The notes under the pieces are model-generated. The model searched no databases. It saw only the letters and a list, made by a program, of their open reading frames with translations, and was not told the origin of the DNA. Position numbers and translations under genes: made by a program. DNA of 64,000 nucleotides, from the NCBI RefSeq assembly GCF_041381155.1, contig NC_091141.1:27153828-27217827 (forward strand). The letters are read 5' to 3'. Positions 10,455 to 21,306 of the stretch are shown piece after piece; positions within the stretch are counted from its first letter, which is position 1; each line of letters opens with the position of its first letter. Source of the stretch: Argopecten irradians. Lineage: Eukaryota > Mollusca > Bivalvia > Pectinida > Pectinidae.

Positions 10455-12883
10455 TATACACGTATCAATCACTAGGATATCCATTGTGTGTGTATTAGTA
10501 GTCTTTCATCATTAAACTATGTTTAAGTTTTCTTATAGATATTTCGTCTTGTAATTTACAGTCTATGGGTCATTTAGACGGTGACCATCGTTATTTCGCC
10601 TTCGCCTCGCGCGCGATAATCTTCACTTTGCGCATTTATGAAAAAGACTTCGAATTAGAGTTTCAGTTAAGTCGTCTAAGATGACACATCTAGATAAAGA
10701 AACATATCAAACAGCGTGTAAGATTTGGTTAATTTTGTTTTATACAATTTTTACAACTTTTATACAATTATGGTCCTTCGCCCTCGAGAAAATAACTCTT
10801 TCGAGGGAGACAATTTTACATGTATCCCGACACATAGGAACATAATTATTTATTATACCGAAGAAAATTAAAGGAAATCCACCTTCTATTCAACATCAAC
10901 AAGCTAACGTTACCGGTAACTACACAACTGATAGCAGTAACTCATTAAGATATTTGTCAACAACGTTGAGATCATCAGTATGCGACTCCATGATATAAGC
11001 CATATATGACTGTAGGAACATTTTTAAACATGTTTTTGTTGTTTGTAACATATTTTTCGTAAAACATTAAGCAATATCGTTGCCATTGTTGGTTGAAGTT
11101 GTAGACGACGTTCACTTCCAGTCACGTACGGAACTTTCAATGGGTTATTTCCCCCACCTTCTAATTCCGGGAATTATCTAACTTACTCGATGTTAATCCA
11201 ATAAGAACATTCGAAATGAAAGTGACGAGTAACAATATTATCTATAAACAGAACAATTGGAAATATATACCTTACTGCCAAAAATAGGTGACAGTGACCT
11301 GATTTTGTAAAATGCCAAGAATGCAAGAATAAAGTAAGGACTTTTTTCGACTTTGTTTTGTTTTCAACATATCAGTGCATTATAAATCATTTGGTTCCAG
11401 CAAAACAGGACCAAAGAGAAAATTGACCTTCGTGTTTAACTCCCCATAACTTACAAGGGACTCAGATCTGACCTTAATCATATGTCATATCATGATGCCC
11501 TAGCCCCCGGGTACCTGTAAACAAAAACTAATGGTTATCGGTCATGCCAGTCAAAGGGCCCAAATTGACACTCCTCCTTCGCATGCGAAAAAATAAATAC
11601 GTGTACAGTTTAAGGGTGGCGATATAGCTCGTTCCTATTATTTACATCCACAGTGTTTATCATCAATTTATCGCAGGTCACATAATGTGACGCAGGCAGC
11701 CTCACTTCAGATTTGTGTTAACTGATGAAATATCATGATTCATGACACTACTCGATAACGCTACACATGACCTCTTTTTTCTAGGTACGTTTGTTCAAAG
11801 CATCGTAGAATTTCAAAATGCAAAAAAAAAGAAAACATTATTATAATCATCATCATGACATTTATTCATTACATATTGGGTGGATCAAGGTTTCGTCACC
11901 ATGTAAATGTCAAGAGAATTTGCAAGAACATATTATCGTTACGACAATAACAGACGACACAGTATTGCACTGATTTATACTATTACAACAGTCTGAATAT
12001 TGATACACATTGCGATAGGTATATATGTTTTCTTTATAACTCTTCGTTTCAACCATATAAAATTACATAATTCATTGCATCAGTTTATAAACCCTATGAA
12101 CTATCAGTCATTTCCTGAATATTATCTCCTTAGTGTCGATATAGTAGATTGTATACCTGTTCATCCCTGAAAACATAATTGGACTTTTCTGGTTCAAAGA
12201 AGGGGACAGTCCATTATAAAATTCCAGGTGATGTACGACACCCTATTTCATCCCCGTTAGGTTTGTGTACATGTTTATCTTGGCATGAAATGTCCTACTT
12301 AGTGACATACCGTATCAAACATAAATAGTTATCAAAATTATGCACTAGCTTGCTAATCGCATAAACTTTGATTCATCTACCGCCGCTTGGATGTGAAGTG
12401 CAGGTAAGTGGAAAGTTCACTTTGAATTATATAAAAATTTGAACTAGTTCAATTCCATACCATAGTACATCTACTCGGGGGTTTTGAGACACTAAAACGT
12501 CGTGGGTAAAGTACGATTTCTCGTCCATTAGTCCTACCTTCAGGTGATCATTTCGTCATAACATTACATCAAAATATGGCGACAAAATCGCAAGAAACGC
12601 GGGGAGGGGGGGGGGGGGGCTAATCGATGACGAATCATGATTTACATACGTAGTCATTTCGACTGCCGCTTTGATGTGCACAAAAATGTAGTCAATACCA
12701 TAATATTTTATGATTTCAATAACAATCAAGTATCTTTGACATCCGTGTTATGTTGCATAGATTCAATGAAGTTAAATATTGATATGGTTTTTCCATTACA
12801 TTGATAACATTGCTGATATACTACAACATATCGTAAGCTATTTTAATGGATTAAAATATACATATTTCCTTTTTAGGATTAGA
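10455..12883. other. Spacer between SULT copies 1 and 2
   Basis: No gene is visible. Several blocks are homologous to the copy 2/3 spacer and to the start of the window: 10560-10740 to 18690-19060, 11270-11420 to 20110-20290, 11640-11900 to 920-1250, and 12200-12540 to 20700-21010. A poly-G tract of about 17 bases, broken once near its start, sits at about 12602-12620. A half copy of the 20938 fold-back element lies at about 12477-12560. Confidence 0.55.
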
Positions 12884-15800
12884 ATGCCGTATATACCAGA
12901 GAGATACCCACGATACAAAGGCTATGTCTTACCAAAGTTCCCAGTCCTAACAACGGACCTATTAGGACAACTCGACAGAATTAAGAACTTTGATTCTAGG
13001 CCTTCTGATATTATGATTTGCACTTATCCCAAATCAGGTACATTTTTTTGTTACTTTGTACTCATTAGGCACATCTCACATAGCTTAACAAACACAAACT
13101 TGTAGAACGTACTACTTCGACGGATTTGGGCGTCATCTCAAAAAGCATAACTCTTACTGTTCTCTCCTGAGATACATAACGCAACGGACATTTTACTTGT
13201 AAATTTATATAGGGACCCGGCGTGGTGTGTTGCTTGGTGTCTTCGGCGGCATGCTTCCTTGATATAGCACTATAAAAAGGGCAACAGTTCCACTATATCA
13301 GAAGACACAACACAAATATACCGCAGTCTCCCAAAACACACACCTCGCACTTCACACACGCTACACACTGCATACATGGGAGGCCGTACTTACATGACCC
13401 TGGCTGTTAATAGGACGTTAACATAATCAAACTAACAAACAAAACAAATGCATCAGCAAAATGATACTGAACTTAGATGTCCTTAGACGTCCGAACAAAA
13501 AGTGAAATATTTATGTCAAAATATCCCATATAAAATGAAAACTCATTTAGGAAAAGACCAAATAAAATCGTAAAATTTTGAAATATTCCAATATCAATTG
13601 GTTGCCATGGTTACCAAAAGAAACGTCAAAATCATCATAGATTAAACAAATTTTATTTGTGGAATGACATGCAATAGTTCTAATAAAAAACACACTAAAA
13701 TAACATGTTATTTGGTCGTCATAATCTTAAGTGAGATATAGCCGAGATATAAATAAGCCATTTGCTAACTATTAATTCGGAACCAGAACCTAAACAATGG
13801 ATACGGTTTGTTTTTAGGGACGAACTGGATTAACGAAATACTCACCATGGTAATAAAAGGTTGTGCCGAATACGCAACAAAGAACAAGGGCGCATCAATG
13901 TTAGAAGCAATCGATGACTTTGGAGTCCTTGAGAACGTTCCAGATAATTCAACAAGAATCATTAATTCGCACCTTCCTTTAGACGATCTACCACAGAAAC
14001 ACATTGAGAATGGATATAAAGTTGTGCACGTTATGAGGAATCCAAAGGACATCGCTGTGTCTTATTACAATCATCTGGCTAGTAAGAAGGACAGGACGAC
14101 CATGAAAGTGGCTCTAGACTTCCCAATCAGCTGGCCAATGTTTATTGAACATTTCGGACGTGGGGACGATCGTAAGTATTTGTATTAACATATTCACAGA
14201 TACACTTTTTCACCAAGGCAATTGAAAGGAACTGAAACGGATATGGTATGTTGTATTGCCATTTGTTATAAGTTGTGTTAGAAAATGAGATACATAAATC
14301 AGTTCCTTTAATCATCTTACGTTATATTACGTAATAGCGTCTAACTATCTCTAAATATTTTTTTATTTTCTTTTTATTATCTCTAAATATATATATATAT
14401 ATATAAATATATCTGTTTGTTTCCTAAAATTTATAATTTCAGGTACATATAAATTGATACCAATTACACTGGTTATAAGAATTTCGCGATCACAAAGAGA
14501 CATTGCTAACCTACGTCAAAGCCACCAAACACTCAAAATACATTTTTTGATGAATATGTAGTTGTAAGTCCTATTTAATTGGGTTTTTTCATCATGCATA
14601 TTGCAACAAAAGATTACACAGCTGAACATGCATTTCTTCATCCGGTTTCAGAAATGTATGGCGGTTGGTTTAATTATGTGAAAACTCTCGAAAAAGCCCA
14701 GGAAACTGGTAAATTGTCAAACATATTTACGTTACATTACGAACAACTAAAACAGGTAAGTGATATTGAAAACAAATCTGTTATTTATCTAACAAAAATG
14801 GATGAAGCAGCATTTTCCAATTATTCGACGATCTTATACGTTATATACTTTGTTTTTATTTAGAATTCATTATTTTGAATACTGTTAACCAAATTAATTC
14901 GCGTGCAATTGATTTCCGCTTACTTATCTGGTGTTTAGAAATAAAATCGCAAAAATCAATCGGCGGCGGCAACCTGTGTTAATCACATTAAATTAGAATC
15001 ATATCAGTTCACACCGAGAAATTAATTTGTCGTTGGCAATATCATTAGATATAAAAATACAAAATTTCAAAATCGCCGCGACGATAAATTGATTTATATT
15101 ATTTCATCATCAAATATTTTAACGTTCTTCTCAGTCATGTATTACACGTGACGTGAATACAGTATTGTGATGGAATGTTGTCATTGTCGTGACGTCATAT
15201 GATTGTTCTATGTGTGCAGATTTCATGTCTTGGGTAAACTTAATAGAATCGTTTACCCCCTTGAGTGTAAGACTGGGAATTTTGATATTCACCCAGTTTT
15301 ATTCTCAAGTGGGAGAATGAATACTTTTCTCTTAACATTTTTCAACGGCGTGATGCATTAGAATGCAATAAGTATAACATCAACAAAGCATTGTCATGAC
15401 AACAGACGATTGTTTTGTGCGTATTTGTGCCCTGGTGTATACAATGTAGAGGATCTTACATGAGTGGCTATGTGACATGAAATTCATCAGACGAGTTCAA
15501 TAATTTGATATGCCACGAGCCTTTAGGCATATATTGACAATGTAGTTTAAATAACGCATGCTGTTGAAATATGTTTAATTAATTTGACGATATACGTACG
15601 GGAACTGATTAATCAATATAACAATCATCCTTATTTCGCGGGAAATTGTGTTCACTTCCTGAGCGGAGCAAAAGAGTTCTACAATGACATCTTTTTATAT
15701 GGTGTCCATGAAATTTCCATTTATGTCTTCTTTTGATTAGTACCCTTTGATTTTTTTTTCACAAAATTTGAAATTAGGACATACAATGTGTACATTTCCC

Positions 15801-18333
15801 AAATCAATGTCTCGGTTTAATTTACCGTCAATATATTCCTACGCGTCAGAAAATATTCTTAATATTACAGAGTTATCTGCACTTGTGGAAAGGTATTAAT
15901 TGCGACGTCATGTGATTGCGAACCTAATGTCATACTTTTCAGAAAAGACAACATGAATTTTCCAAAAAAAAAAATAAATAAAAATGTCACAATGAATACC
16001 TACCCGCAAGTGTAATATGCAAAGACGCAATAGCAAACACACACACAAAATGTAAATATACTTGTCACTTCTACTATATAAACTAACCAAGACAAAGCGA
16101 AGTATATGACGGTATAACTGACACCCAAAACGTGACCATTATGATATTAATGTTGACGTCAACTGATCACCGTCAAAATGGCTGTTCCATCTTGTAGATT
16201 AAATCGTCGTTGATAAGCATTGTTAATGCAGATACCCTAAAATGAGTTGATAATGTAAATATAAGCATTAAAGATTGTCTGCAAAGCTCTGGCATCTTCT
16301 GGCATCTATATAGACAATATATGCCATAGGAAGATAGTTTAATGCTTAAATAATTACGTTGAGTTGAATGTTGTTGTAACGTTATAATATTGTTGCCATG
16401 ACTTCATATAATTATTCTGTGCAGCAGGCTGTCTTGTCCTGGCTAAGATAAAGGTATGATTGAAATAACTCACCCTGAGCGATAGTGTGAATATTTCCGT
16501 CTAGGGTAAGAAAGAATGTTTTATATACTAAGCATAAGAATGCAAAATAATGTTATCTATGAATTTGTTATATTTAGGACCCCATGCCCAGCCTTAAAGC
16601 TCTAGCCGAGTTCCTTGGTGTGAAGGCGTCAGATGAACTATTGGAGGAAATCAATGATAAATGTTCTTTTGAGAAAATGTCGACAGTTGGTGAAGAAGCA
16701 AAGGAAAACACAAAGATTAAAATGATGTCAATAACTGGCAAAAACTTCATGTTTCGGAAAGGTTTGTACGAATTTGTTTCATTACTTCTGTACATCGTAT
16801 ATAATAAAAGTAATTTAAACAATATAACAATGTTCATAATAATCATTGATTTAAAAAGGATTACATATTGGTTGGGCCATTTTTGGCTTCCAAATCCGTC
16901 AAACCTACTATAAAGTTCAAATCCAGCAATTTATATATTTAATAAAAGTTTTTAAAATTTAACAGAATTGATAGGTCAAAAAGGGCCCAAACCATACATG
17001 GTCAATACAAATTGCGTGTGTAATAGAACTATTCAGATCAACAAGTGTTCTCTGCTATATTCGGTATATTCGCCAGACATATGTGGGGTAATGTACACCA
17101 GTGTATTTTCTAATGCTGAATTAGTAATTAGTAATTTCAACATGTCCTTCTGCTGATAACCGTACCGGAAAAAATAATAATTGTGAACTGGAGCATAAAG
17201 ATACCATTATAACTTTGTCTTTAAAACATCATTTCACAGTGTCTAAATGGCACTTTGCATGGCATCATCTGCACGTGATGACGTCATTATAAGGTCAATG
17301 CTTTTTTTGGTAGAATCAAAATATAAACATTTCATACCATACAACAAAAACTTTATATTGCACGTCTTTATATTCAAAATATTTGTTTCTTGGCTCATAT
17401 GATATTAGAAATTTTGCTCATATAATATTAGAAATGTAACATCATTAATGGAACATCCTATATAGTAAGAAGTAACGAATAATTTTAACTTCAAAGAGGC
17501 GAAAATCATTTGTGTTTGTAGTCCCCGTCATAAGATATATAAGAAGAGCACTATGGTTGGTAATCTAAGGACTCTGTTTGATTTGTCCCTTTTTTGGCCC
17601 ACAAATTTGTCAAATTTTCAAAACTGTTATTAAGTACATAAATTGCTGGATTTAACATATCAAGTACATCCCTAATATAATTGTAATGATAGTTTTCTAA
17701 TTTTGCAGCTTCAGTTGCTATGGTACCCACTCGAAATATACATAAATTATGAAAGTATGGATAAGATCATTTTGGCCGTTTTTTTGCTAGGATTTTGTTT
17801 TAGAAACCATAAAGTGCATCCTTGAACAAATTTTATATTTCTCCTGGAGATGTATTGGAGGTGCATACAGTAAATATAAAGTTTGTTCTTTGATTTGTTG
17901 ATGCGCTCTATAGTTTCATAGACAAAACGTTAGCAAATAATGGTCAAAATAACATTTTCACAATTATGGATGATCACCATGGTTTAAATTTTTCACCATA
18001 ATTTAAACTGCAAAATAAGAAAACAATGATTATAGTTGAATCAGGGATGTACTAAATATCTAAAATACAACAAATTAATCACTACATACCAAATTTGAAA
18101 ATTTGATAAATTTTGAGGGCCAAAAAGGGCCCGAAAAATACATTGTCCTTTAACACATATCTTTATTCTTATTTCTCTAATGTTCAAATATTTCAAATAT
18201 TTAAGAATTATTTAACGTTTTAGGTCAAATTGGAGACTGGAAAAACTGGTTCACTGTGGCACAGAACGAAGCCTTTTCTCAACTCATAGAAGCACAAATG
18301 AAGGACTCAAAATTACAATTCACTTATGAGTGA
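12884..18333 (+). CDS. Cytosolic sulfotransferase, SULT copy 2 (five coding exons)
   Basis: Predicted PAPS-dependent cytosolic sulfotransferase of 301 aa. Exons: 12884-13037, 13818-14171, 14652-14755, 16578-16761 and 18224-18333. Their lengths sum to 906 nt with phases that join cleanly. I chose the ATG at 12884 rather than the in-frame upstream one at 12779. All three copies start MPYIPER directly after a pyrimidine-AG acceptor, which implies a non-coding first exon upstream. Key motifs are intact: TYPKSGTNW at 47-55, SHLP with His about 103, RNPKDIAVS around 125-133, RKGQIGDWKNWFT near the C-terminus, and KTVE-type K...TV...E. Compared with copy 3 it differs at about 4 of 52 residues in exon 1 and about 7 in exon 2. 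Introns 3 and 4 are long (1.8 and 1.5 kb), and intron 4 carries inverted-repeat elements. Cellular substrate unknown. Confidence 0.92.
13205..13450 (+). repeat. Dispersed SINE-like repeat in intron 1 of copy 2
   Basis: Well preserved copy: GTGTTGCTTGGTGTCTTCGG, the CACTATAAAAAGGGCAACAG block, CATACATGGGAGGCCG, GGCTGTTAATAGGACGTTAA, and an A-rich tail with ACAAACAAAACAAA. Its position differs from the copy in intron 1 of SULT copy 1, and none is seen in intron 1 of copy 3, so it inserted independently. Confidence 0.65.
14383..14412. repeat. AT microsatellite
   Basis: An (AT)n run of about ten units in intron 2 of SULT copy 2, directly after a T-rich tract. Confidence 0.7.
16870..16990. repeat. 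Small fold-back element in intron 4 of copy 2
   Basis: Ends are inverted: TTGGGCCATTTTTGGC on the left and GTCAAAAAGGGCCC on the right, about 115 bp apart. The ends resemble those of the larger element at 17577-18150, so this is probably an internally deleted relative. Confidence 0.45.
17577..18150. mobile_element. Fold-back/MITE-like element in intron 4 of copy 2
   Basis: The left arm (about 17577-17712) and the right arm (about 18008-18150) are inverted repeats of about 135 bp. The left arm runs from AAGGAC through CCTTTTTTGGCCCACAAATT to TTTTGCAG. The right arm, reverse-complemented, runs from AAGGAC through GGGCCCTTTTTGGCCC to TTTTGCAG. The arms differ by many substitutions, so the insertion is old. 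There is no open frame and no clear target-site duplication. Copy 3 lacks it in the equivalent intron. Confidence 0.55.
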
Positions 18334-18510
18334 ATGATCAAAGATTGATATAATAGCGAAGACCTCAGCTGTTTGTGGATGTGAAGTTTTTTAAACATAT
18401 CTTTATAATTTTTGAAACACATTTTGAACAGACATTTTGCAGTTGTTGTGTATTGTCGAGTATAGAGAAAGAAAGAGAGAAGAGAAGGGGGAGGGAGAAA
18501 GAGATAAATC

Positions 18511-18520
18511 AATAAATAAA
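18511..18520 (+). promoter_or_regulatory. Candidate poly(A) signal, SULT copy 2
   Basis: AATAAATAAA lies about 178 nt after the stop codon. The 3' flank aligns well with that of copy 1, including the GTTTGTGGATGTGAAGTTTT block. Confidence 0.45.
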
Positions 18521-18725
18521 CATACAGAGCTAAGTAGGTCATCCTAAAACAAAAGTAAAAAGATAAGGAACATTGCGAGAATATACTAAAATATTCATGA
18601 AGCAATCCTTTAGTCTAGAATACGCATTGTTGTCCATTGCATTAAACTATGTTTACGCCTTCATATATCTGTTTCCATCTTGTGATTAACAGTCAATGGG
18701 TCGTTTAGACAATAATTATTGTTAC

Positions 18726-18943
18726 ACGCGCGAAAAAAGACCATAATTAACATTATCACGCCTTCATCCCGCTCGCAAAAAGACGACAATCATCGCTATT
18801 ACACCTTACCCCGCTCACGAAAGGCGATAATCATCGTTATTACGCCTTTACCCCGCTCACGAAAAGACGACAAGTATCGCTATTACGCCTTTACCCCCCT
18901 CACGAAAAGGTGATAATCATCGTTATTACGCCTTTGTCCGCGT
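18726..18943 (+). repeat. Minisatellite, about five units of 43 bp
   Basis: The unit contains CGAAAAGACGACAATCATCG and TATTACGCCTTTACCCCGCT. Unit spacing is about 43 bp and units differ by a few bases. The equivalent place in the copy 1/2 spacer (about 10585-10625) has a single unit, so the array expanded only in this spacer. Confidence 0.75.
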
Positions 18944-20937
18944 TTGATAATCTTCACTTTTTGCATTTATTAGATAAGCACTTCTAATTGGAGATCGTAG
19001 ATGGCTCATCTAAATAAGGAAATATAAAGCGGTGTGTTAAATTTGATTCATTTCGTTTAGTTCTATTCCGTCTTTGCATATTACAGAGTTAGCTCCCTTT
19101 CGGGTAGGTATCGATTGTTACGTCATTATTTGTGAGCGTAATTCACGTCGTGTTCGTCGAAAATTATGACGTTACGCTCGCAAACACGTGACGTCACAAT
19201 CAATACCTACCCGCAAGTGCAGAAAACTCTGTAATATGCAAATACAGAATAAGTCATAGAATATATATATATACTTTCAACATAAAACAATACATTATCA
19301 AGATAAAGTACAATACTAAGCGTCAAATGGGAATGTAAAGTAAAGAACGACTCCTACAAAATATTACGTTAACAAATGTATAAACTATCCTTCTGTTGTT
19401 CGCCTTAATATTGTATTTAACCAATTATAGATTATTAAAACAAATGTTTGTTAATAGGAAATTATTTTGGGCGCACAGTTTTGGTTTGTAATTGGGTTGC
19501 AAAATTTGCATTGCAATCTACGATGTTGAAATATTTGTCAGTTTGAAACCATGTTACTTTTTTTAGCAGACATTGTAATTATTATACTCATTAAGCGTAT
19601 GGTATAAGTTGAACAAACAGAGCATCGGAGGGAAATTTTATGCATTGTTCCACGATATTAACAATTACTTATAATCCAGGTGGGTATGGACTAACATATT
19701 TGGGCATTTTGAAATGTTCAAAATTGCGTCAAAGATCGCCACAGAACTATCATAAAAGTGTAATAAGTTTTTCGAAGGTGAAATTATGATGATTTACGGG
19801 ACGAAATATTTTGCGTCGGTCATTTTTTAATTTCGTTACTGTGCGTTCTATAATTCATTATTTTGTTCTGGCGCTGCAAAAAGACGATATTTGGCCGGGC
19901 GAGAAGATGATGTTTAGTGGGAGAGATGATGATGATAATCGCTTTTATGAGGTGAAATAACGAAATGGCAATCATCAGCTACCATAGTTTAGGTGTGAAT
20001 ATCAACAACTGCTGTTTTTCCTCACCCATAATGTCTAGGACATGATCGTAGAAGGCGATTAAATTTAGGACATTATCATTGCTTTCATTCTTAAAAACAA
20101 AACATATGGAAAAATATACCTTACTGTCAAAAAATAAAATAGGTCACAGAGACCTAATTCTGTAAAATGCAAATTATACAAGAAAAAAGTAAAGAATATT
20201 TTCCAATTTGCTTCGTTTTCGACATATCATTGCATAATAATTCATGAAAAACCATTCAAAATATCAATTGGTTCCAGCAAAATTTGACAAAATAGACAAT
20301 TAGTCTCACTGTTAACACAGCATAACTCACGAGGGACTGGCCTAAGTGATATCATTATGTCCTAACCCCAGAATATATGTAAACAACAAATTAATGCTTA
20401 TCGGCCATAGCCGCCAGAATGCCCAAACTGACACTCTTCATTAGATTGCTTACGACAAAATGAGTACATGGGAGAGTTTAAGGTTGTTTATATTCAATAG
20501 GAAACCTCACTTCAAATTTGTGTTAACTGATTAAATATCATTACTTATTAAGATCTTGAAATAAGGTTGAATATTCTCAGTTTATAAATCATACTTTCGG
20601 TCATGTCCTGAATATTATCTCCGTATTATCAGATTGTCTATTTTATACCTGTTCACCACTGAAAACATATCCTGGCTACCTAGCTCAAAGACTGGGACGG
20701 TTTATTATGAAAGTTCAGGGGGAATGGATTATTTCAACCCTATCAGGTCTGTGTATATGTTTACCTTGACATGAACTGTCCTACTTAATGACATACCAAA
20801 CATATATAGTTATCAAAATTATAATCGCATAAACGTTTGACTCATCTAACGTGTGTGTGATATTCAGGTAAGTCGACAACACACTATAAATTGTTTATGT
20901 AATTTGAACTTCAATTCTATGTCATAGTACTGCAACT

Positions 20938-21121
20938 GGGGGTTTTGAGATACCAAAACGCCGTGGGTAAAGTACGATTTCCCGTATATTAGTCCAACCT
21001 TTAGGTGATTATGACGTCATAAAAACAACGTCACAATATGACGTCACAATCACCTGAAGGTGCGACTAAACGCCGGTAAAAAGTACCTTTCCCACTTGGT
21101 TTTGACATCGCAAAACCGGCG
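20938..21121. mobile_element. Fold-back MITE, arms about 85 bp
   Basis: The left arm has GGGGTTTTGAGATACCAAAA, GTGGGTAAAGTAC and TTAGTCCAACCTTTAGGTGA. The right arm is its inverted partner, with TCACCTGAAGGTGCGACTAA, AAAGTACCTTTCCCAC and CATCGCAAAACCGG. The two arms nearly meet at a GACGTCAT-rich centre, so single-stranded DNA would fold into one long hairpin. The element lies about 190 bp before the ATG of SULT copy 3. A half copy occupies the matching site before copy 2 (about 12477). Confidence 0.65.
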
Positions 21122-21306
21122 TATGAAGAACATAAAAAGTTATCGCCAGAATTCATAATTCTACAATCTATAGTCAATATCATAATAACACTTTATATTA
21201 TCAATAACAATTAAATATCCACGATATTCAAGCTATGTTGCATAGATTCGGTAAAGTTATTTTTTTCTAAATATTGCTTATGAATGTATTTCCTTTCAGG
21301 TTTAGT

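Larger units (their letters stand above)
18521..21306. other. Spacer between SULT copies 2 and 3
   Basis: No gene is visible. The spacer is homologous in blocks to 240-900 and to 10560-12560. It holds a minisatellite (18726-18943) and a fold-back element (20938-21121). A short (AT)n run lies at about 19261-19272. Confidence 0.55.

Noticed and set aside
12779-12883. Upstream in-frame ATG as the start of SULT copy 2
   Set aside because: The extension crosses a splice-acceptor-like tract and is absent from copy 1. All copies share the MPYIPER start.
21274-21306. Short upstream extension of SULT copy 3 (MLMNVFPFRFS)
   Set aside because: It lies on the intron side of the conserved acceptor before the shared start codon.
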